The translations under genes and the position numbers were made by a program. Positions 58,934 to 64,000 of a stretch of DNA of 64,000 nt are shown piece by piece; positions within the stretch are counted from its first letter, which is position 1, and each line of letters begins with the position of its first letter. The notes beneath the pieces are model-generated. The model was not told the DNA's origin. It searched no databases and was given only the letters and a program-made list of their open reading frames with translations. Where the stretch lies: positions 76,041,501 through 76,105,500 of the forward strand of contig CM027378.1 in the NCBI GenBank assembly GCA_015680905.1. The letters run 5' to 3'. Origin of the DNA: Coptis chinensis (taxonomy: Eukaryota > Streptophyta > Magnoliopsida > Ranunculales > Ranunculaceae).

Positions 58934-61845
58934 ATGGCTAAAGAACTAGAGACTCCTCTCTCTGATTTTTATAAAGCACTAAACGATGGCCTTAAGTCAT
59001 GCATTGTTCTTATAGACCTAGTAGGGGATTTTTGAATTCCCTCAAATATATTTAACTGGTTACCGGTTTTCCATGGTTTAAACCACGAGAAGCATTATCA
59101 ACAGATGCGTAGGATAGAACAAGTTCTCACTACATTCCATCATCCTAGCGTAAGTTCGGATCAAGTTAAACTTAGGGTGTTTCCATTTACCCTAGCCGAC
59201 AAGGCAGCGTCTTGGTTAACTACGCAATGCCAAACTCTGTGGACTCATGGGCAAATCATGTTCAATTGTTCATGGAATAGTTTTACCCACCACTGAAGAC
59301 AGATGAAATACTTTAAAAGATTCATTTCTTCCACTGGAATCCTCATGAATCCTTTTCAGAGGCCTGAAATTTATTTCACTAATCTTCTCAATGAATGCCC
59401 GCATCATAATCTTGCGAAAGACATGCTTGTTTGTGGCTTCCTCATCATAAGGAGGTTCTAGATATCATGACTGGGTGTAGTTTTCTTAGTAAAGGAGCCT
59501 TGGAAGCTTATAAATTCTTAGAAGACCAATCTAAGATAAATAACAATTGGGGAGGTAACGACTCTTCCCGCTCCACTCCTTCTTTTGAGGTTAAACATGA
59601 TCCCGAGATTAAAACTCTTATCCATCCCCTCACTAAAAAGGTAGACGCCCTCTCTGTTCAACAACAACCCACTCCAGTCATGAACATTAACTCTACTCGT
59701 TGTAATGTCTGTTTTAGTCTTGAGCATTCCGACTTCTATTGTCCTCTTGTCTATACACAGCCACCACCACAACCATCAAACTTCAACCAGTTTACTCCAC
59801 ATCAAGGACAAGGAAACTTAGGTGACCAGAATAGAGGTTTAGTGCCCATGACCGAGAACTATCAACATCAAGACATTAACATTCAACAAGCCTTCATTCC
59901 AGTTCAACCATCTACAAACGAAGTAGTAGTGACCTTGTTGGAAAAACAAAATCAAATTATGCAACAAAACTCCAACTTAATAAAAGATCAACATAATCAA
60001 AACTCTAAAATAATACAACAAATGATGCAAATGATGCAGTCTTTGTGCCAAAAGGTTATTGACATGTCTCCTAACCAAAATAATAACCAAACAGACGTGT
60101 TTCCAGGTCAACCAGTGCCTAATCCTAAGTCAACAAACACCGCCTTCGAAATAAACAGTATTCACTATAATGGTGATATAAACCAAGGGGACCTACAGGC
60201 AGTCACTACCCTTCGTTCAGGTAGAGTAGTTGATAATAACGTAACTATGCTTACACATCGCCCGCAATCGGAAGCTGAAAATGAAACCATACCGAATACT
60301 ATCATAGAAACTGAAGACCCTACAACTGTAGAAGTTCCAGTCCTACCACAACCAAAAGGTACAATAACCTTACTAAATACCACCATAGAAATTGATGATC
60401 CTACACCTGTAGAGGTTCCAATATGGACACCTAGATGCAAAACGGCTAAAGATAAAGCAAAGACTAATAATACTTTTGACCCTCATGCTAAATATAGAGA
60501 TAAACTACCGTATCCCCAGAGACTAGTTATGTCTAAAAAGGACAAGAATTTTGATGAGATTAGAGAAGTGTTTAAAAATCTGACTATAAACCTACTTTTT
60601 CTAGATGTTATAAAATGTCTACTTGGACACGCTAGGTTTCTAAAAGAGTTGTGCACCAAGAAGAGGAAAACCAACATACCCAACGAAGCCTTCTGAACTG
60701 ACAATATCCCTCTTTATCTGAACATAACGGGATTATTAAGTACAAGGACCCTGGTCGTCCTATTGTTCAATGCACCTTGGGTGATTACTTCTTAACAATT
60801 GCCCTATTAGACCTGGGGGCGAGTGTTAACTTACTCCCTTTTTATTTATATAAACAACTAGGTCTAACAAAACTTCAACCAACCAAAATAACTTTGTTGT
60901 TAGCCGATCGTTCTATTAAGTACCCCAAGGGCGTAGTTGGAAACATTCTCGTTAAAGTTCAAGACTTTTACTATCCAGCCGACTTCGTTATTCTCAACAC
61001 AGAAGTTGCTCATGATTCTATTCCCATCATCTTAGGGCATCCTTTCTTGGCAACCACCAATACTCAAATCAATTGTCGGGATGGCTCAATGACTCTTTCT
61101 TTAGGAAATCTTTCTATGGAAGTTAACATGTTTAGACAAAAGCAGGGATAACTAGGTTTGCTTATAGAAGGAGAAGTGAAGTCCATTAAGAGTTTTGTAT
61201 ATCACATTAGTGCTTCCAACGATCTCGTCCCCACACTAGTAGATACCCCTCTTATGGAAGAAGACAAATATCACAATTTTGACTCCTTGAACATAACTGA
61301 AATAGAGAAAGAATTTTCCACCCTGCCTTCCGACCCTATGAGAGATAGAGTCAATCTCACAATAGATGAGATAGATGAATTCCTCAAAGATGGAGATGAA
61401 TACCATAATTATGTGGATGCGACCAAGCTAGATGAGGAATTTTATGAGTTTTTAAGAGCCTGTGATGATCCACCCTCTCAAACACTCCCTAGAGCACCAC
61501 CCGACCACCATTCACCTGAGCTAATCCCTCATATAATCTAACCATTCTTCCACCCTTTCCTTCTAAAACTTATCCATAACCCACATATCTTCCACAACCA
61601 TCCATTTTCTCATGCTCATTCACTTGGCATCCCTTTCGTAAGAGGAAAAAGAAGAAACTGTATGCTCGATTAGGTTCTAGATCCATCAAAATTCACTCCC
61701 ATTCCACTAAGCCACATCATAAGAAATCTTGGTGCTTAATTCTGTTTGGTGGTGCATTATATGTTAACTATTTATAGAAAGATTCACAATTATTTAGATT
61801 ATTGATATATGGTAAACTGCATGTTAATACATATATATCACATTA
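58934..61845 (+). pseudogene. C2 Gag-protease-extension polyprotein (broken)
   Basis: ATG 58934 (MAKELETPLSDFYKALND). The capsid region is broken by TGA at 59033-59035 and frame changes near 59215-59430. A 421-codon stretch (59431-60696) covers the end of capsid, an exact CCHC knuckle (C-N-V-C-F-S-L-E-H-x4-C), the Q/N linker and the pre-protease. The protease (60777-61151) has LLDLGASVNLLPFYLYKQLG and PIILGHPFL and ends at a TAA (61149-61151). The extension (61158-61541) reads TIDEIDEFLKDGDEYHNYVD and TKLDEEFYEFLRACDDPP. In a shifted frame, a basic FRKRKKKKLYARLGSRSI patch and LILFGGAL...DSQLFRLLIYGKL follow, to TAA at 61845. Best-preserved type I protein here. Confidence 0.85.
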
Positions 61846-62061
61846 ATTCTCGGGAATCTGACTTTAAAAGACCCAAGTTTTTTGTACAATACCACCTTTC
61901 TGGAGTATAGGCAAAACAAAAAATTTCAAACTTAAAAAGAGTTTCCAAATTTTGTTATTTCATTTCAAATCTTTTTGCCACCCTTTGCCTACAATGTTTA
62001 CTCTAGTAGAGTTGATGTTAGTTAGTACATAACAATTTAATTGTGCTTCATGTTATCATAT
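61846..62061 (+). other. C2 3' non-coding region, left of the solo LTR
   Basis: Aligns with C1 54285-54520. The first polypurine-like motif is deleted here (TTTTGTTATTTC where C1 has GTTTGGGGGTGG). It ends with the left CATAT target copy (62057-62061). Confidence 0.7.
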
Positions 62062-63723
62062 TGACACTCGCTCCTTTTTGTGTGTAGATGGTATATGGAT
62101 GATGTAGATAGATGATGGTCGTTGAACAAATAGAAGCGTATCAAAACCTAATTATCCCTCAATAAGTAAAGGATGAGTAGGGTATCATTCCACTTTTAAG
62201 TGTATGTTTATATGAAGGACAGGAGTGGAAAGGGGGTTTGAGGGATTAAAAACTATGATTATAGATATAGTAGATTCTAATGCGAAACTAAACTAAACTT
62301 ATACTAAAGCTAAGAATTGGAAATATGGAGAGAATATGAGAGAGATAGATTTAAGAGATTCAAATCCACCAATGCTTTTGATTCAATAACCTTTTGTTTC
62401 ATGTTGTTCTCCAAGTAGACTACAATCGGGCAATCGATCGAGCGAGTGCCGATGCCCTCTTGGATGAAATATCGTTAACAATTAACTCTACTCAAGGTTG
62501 TTCCTATGTTCATGTTACTAGTATCTTCTTTCCTTTTATGTGAGCTTGGGCAGCTATTCAATGAATCACCATCTAAGGCAAACACAAGGAATACTTTCCT
62601 TACTCTAAAATAGTACACAACTAGAAGAAAAGTAGAGAATAATAGTATAATATTCAATTATAATAAATAAAACCCTATTCTAGCATTATATTCAATTGCA
62701 ATAAATAAAAGCATGTCACTATCAAATATTCAATTACAATAAATAAAACCCTAAGCTAGCATGATATTCAATTGTAATAAATAAAAACCTTAATCTATAC
62801 TTTCATCCCCTGGTGTAGGCAATGGAACTAATAACTAAAAACATAAAGAACTAACCTGATTGAAGAACATCATAAACCAGAATAAACATTAAACCTTAAG
62901 CACCGGCTTTATCTCCTCCCTTGAAGGAGAAGATTAGCCTTCCATATAGAAGGAAGAACACGAAGAACGAGAAGAAGAAGAGTCGAAGAACATAAGACTA
63001 GAAAGACTAATTTATTAAGACTCAGCTAGTTAAAACCAATCTTTTATTATTAATCTCTCTCTGCCTCAAGTTCTGGAGACAAGAATATAAGTAAATTGGC
63101 CAATTACATGAGGCACTTAGGTCCTCTATTTATAGGGGTTACAATGAGCTCTAGAAGCATTCCAAACTATTATTTGTTTCCTAATACAAATAGACTTCTT
63201 CCAGAGTCCAACTTCATCTCCAAAACTGAGAAAGAATTGGCTACAGTGTCGATTCATGCGTCTGGATGCACTATTCATGCATCCCAGGCTTAATCAATGC
63301 GTCTGGACGCTCGATCCATGCGTCCTAGACTTGATCAATGTGTCTGGATGCTCGATCTATGCGTCCCAGACGCGTAAGCCTATTTTGTCTCTTCTACTCT
63401 ATCCTTTTATCCTCTTTTGCGGGCTTTAGTCCAAGCAACGAATCCTTTGGCCTTGGGCTTCCAAATAGGCTTTAAAATAGGTCCAAGTCGCATCTTTAAT
63501 AGCTTCAATTCCTTGGCCTTTTCCATGATTGTCTACGGGCTTCCCATGTGATACATAATGCTCCGTATTGCTCTGTTTTACCCCTTTTTCTCTAATATTC
63601 TACAAAACTCTCTTTTTCACCTGTAGAATTTTAAAACATAACTTACAAACACTATTAGTCCACTAAGATGGCTAAACAAGAGGCATAATCGAGGGTTAAA
63701 TTACACTTTTTGAGCACTTATCA
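62062..63723 (-). mobile_element. Solo LTR of the TGATAAG family with CATAT TSD
   Basis: 1,662 bp; on the minus strand TGATAAGTGCTCAAAAAGTG at 63723 to ...GAGCGAGTGTCA at 62062. It is flanked by CATAT (62057-62061 and 63724-63728). C1 retains the uninterrupted target (TTATCATATCATC). A TATA box (CTATAAATAG, minus) lies at 63125-63134. Its length resembles A's LTR more than the B, C or D LTRs. Confidence 0.88.
63250..63374. repeat. Minisatellite of about 41 bp, three units
   Basis: Units like TCAATGCGTCTGGACGCTCG then ATCCATGCGTCCTAGACTTGA repeat at about 63253, 63294 and 63335. Each unit itself contains two related halves (ATGCGTC). It sits inside the solo LTR, upstream of its TATA box on the minus strand. 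Confidence 0.8.
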
Positions 63724-63728
63724 CATAT

Positions 63729-64000
63729 CATCTTTACAATATTTCTATTACAGGTACTGCCAATTTTTGTCACGTTTCTATGGTAAATTCTTTCTTTATC
63801 TTTTTACACTTTGTGGACAAAGCGTTCGATTGATTGGGGGTAGGATAGAAACATTTGCAAAAATTAGGCACTTTTAGGATGTAAATTACGCACTTTTCTT
63901 TATAAAATATTAAAAATCATAAATATTGTTTATACTAGGCACTTAGTGATAATGGTATTGTTCCCTTCTCCATGATGATATTAGTCTAGAAATCTCACGT
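63729..64000 (+). other. C2 3' non-coding region, continued
   Basis: Aligns with C1 from about 54525 to 54797. It retains the second polypurine-like motif (GATTGGGGGTAGG near 63830-63843), preceded by CTTTGTGGACAAAGC. It runs off the window. Confidence 0.75.

Larger units (their letters stand above)
57608..64000 (+). mobile_element. Element C2: pol-less Gag-protease element (type I), runs off window
   Basis: Shares its 5' LTR with C1 and continues with an altered PBS region, leader, Gag-protease frame (58934-61845) and 3' non-coding region. The last is interrupted by a solo LTR (62062-63723) and resumes at 63729. Its 3' LTR lies beyond the window. No polymerase domain is present in the part seen. 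Confidence 0.85.

Overview
This window is a transposon-dense stretch of a flowering-plant nuclear genome, most likely a eudicot. It is AT-rich and consists almost entirely of nested, decayed LTR retrotransposons. I found no convincing host gene, rRNA, CRISPR array or prokaryotic feature. Nearly every long reading frame belongs to a retroelement and is broken by stops or frameshifts.

The dominant family has LTRs of about 1.3-1.7 kb that begin TGATAAG/TGATAAA and end ATCA. It has a tRNA-Asp primer-binding site (TGGCGCCGCTGCC, two bases after the LTR) and a TTTGGGGGTGG polypurine-like tract before the 3' LTR. Its copies encode no reverse transcriptase, RNase H or integrase. Type I copies encode an Athila-like Gag, a CCHC zinc knuckle, an aspartic protease with D-L-G-(A/T)-S, and a C-terminal extension: A (1-5584, minus, partial), B (9397-18681, minus, complete, TSD CATTT), C1 (49410-57607, plus) and C2 (57608-64000, plus, runs off the window). 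Type II copies lack capsid and protease and keep only zinc knuckles plus the same C-terminal extension: D (28334-48207, minus, composite), H (48208-49126, minus, fragment) and G (about 7464-21785, plus, split by B). C1 and C2 share a middle LTR in an LTR-internal-LTR-internal array.

Later insertions sit in these elements. They are a 1.24-kb solo LTR at 6222-7463 (TSD GCTTG), a 10.1-kb Ty3/gypsy Tat-lineage element E at 31653-41791 (TSD ATAAC), and a 1.66-kb solo LTR at 62062-63723 (TSD CATAT). E carries gag, protease, RT, RNase H, a second RNase H and integrase. It also has a dimeric tandem-repeat block and a multi-exon antisense ORF with its own TATA-like box. Other remnants are a 3' fragment of a chromovirus with integrase and chromodomain (22610-24172), an LTR-like remnant near 24.2-25.0 kb, and a Helitron-type PIF1 helicase fragment (49127-49409). 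A diverged 55-bp minisatellite (26886-27555) lies in otherwise unassigned sequence.

The most interesting observations concern the pol-less family. A long C-terminal extension is shared between its two protein types. Its leader holds degenerate repeats of about 180 bp flanked by GC-rich palindromic islands. Polypurine-like motifs recur up to three times per copy. One copy carries a nearly complete antisense copy of its primer tRNA-Asp between LTR and leader, consistent with read-through of the tRNA primer by reverse transcriptase. Two copies share identical premature stops.
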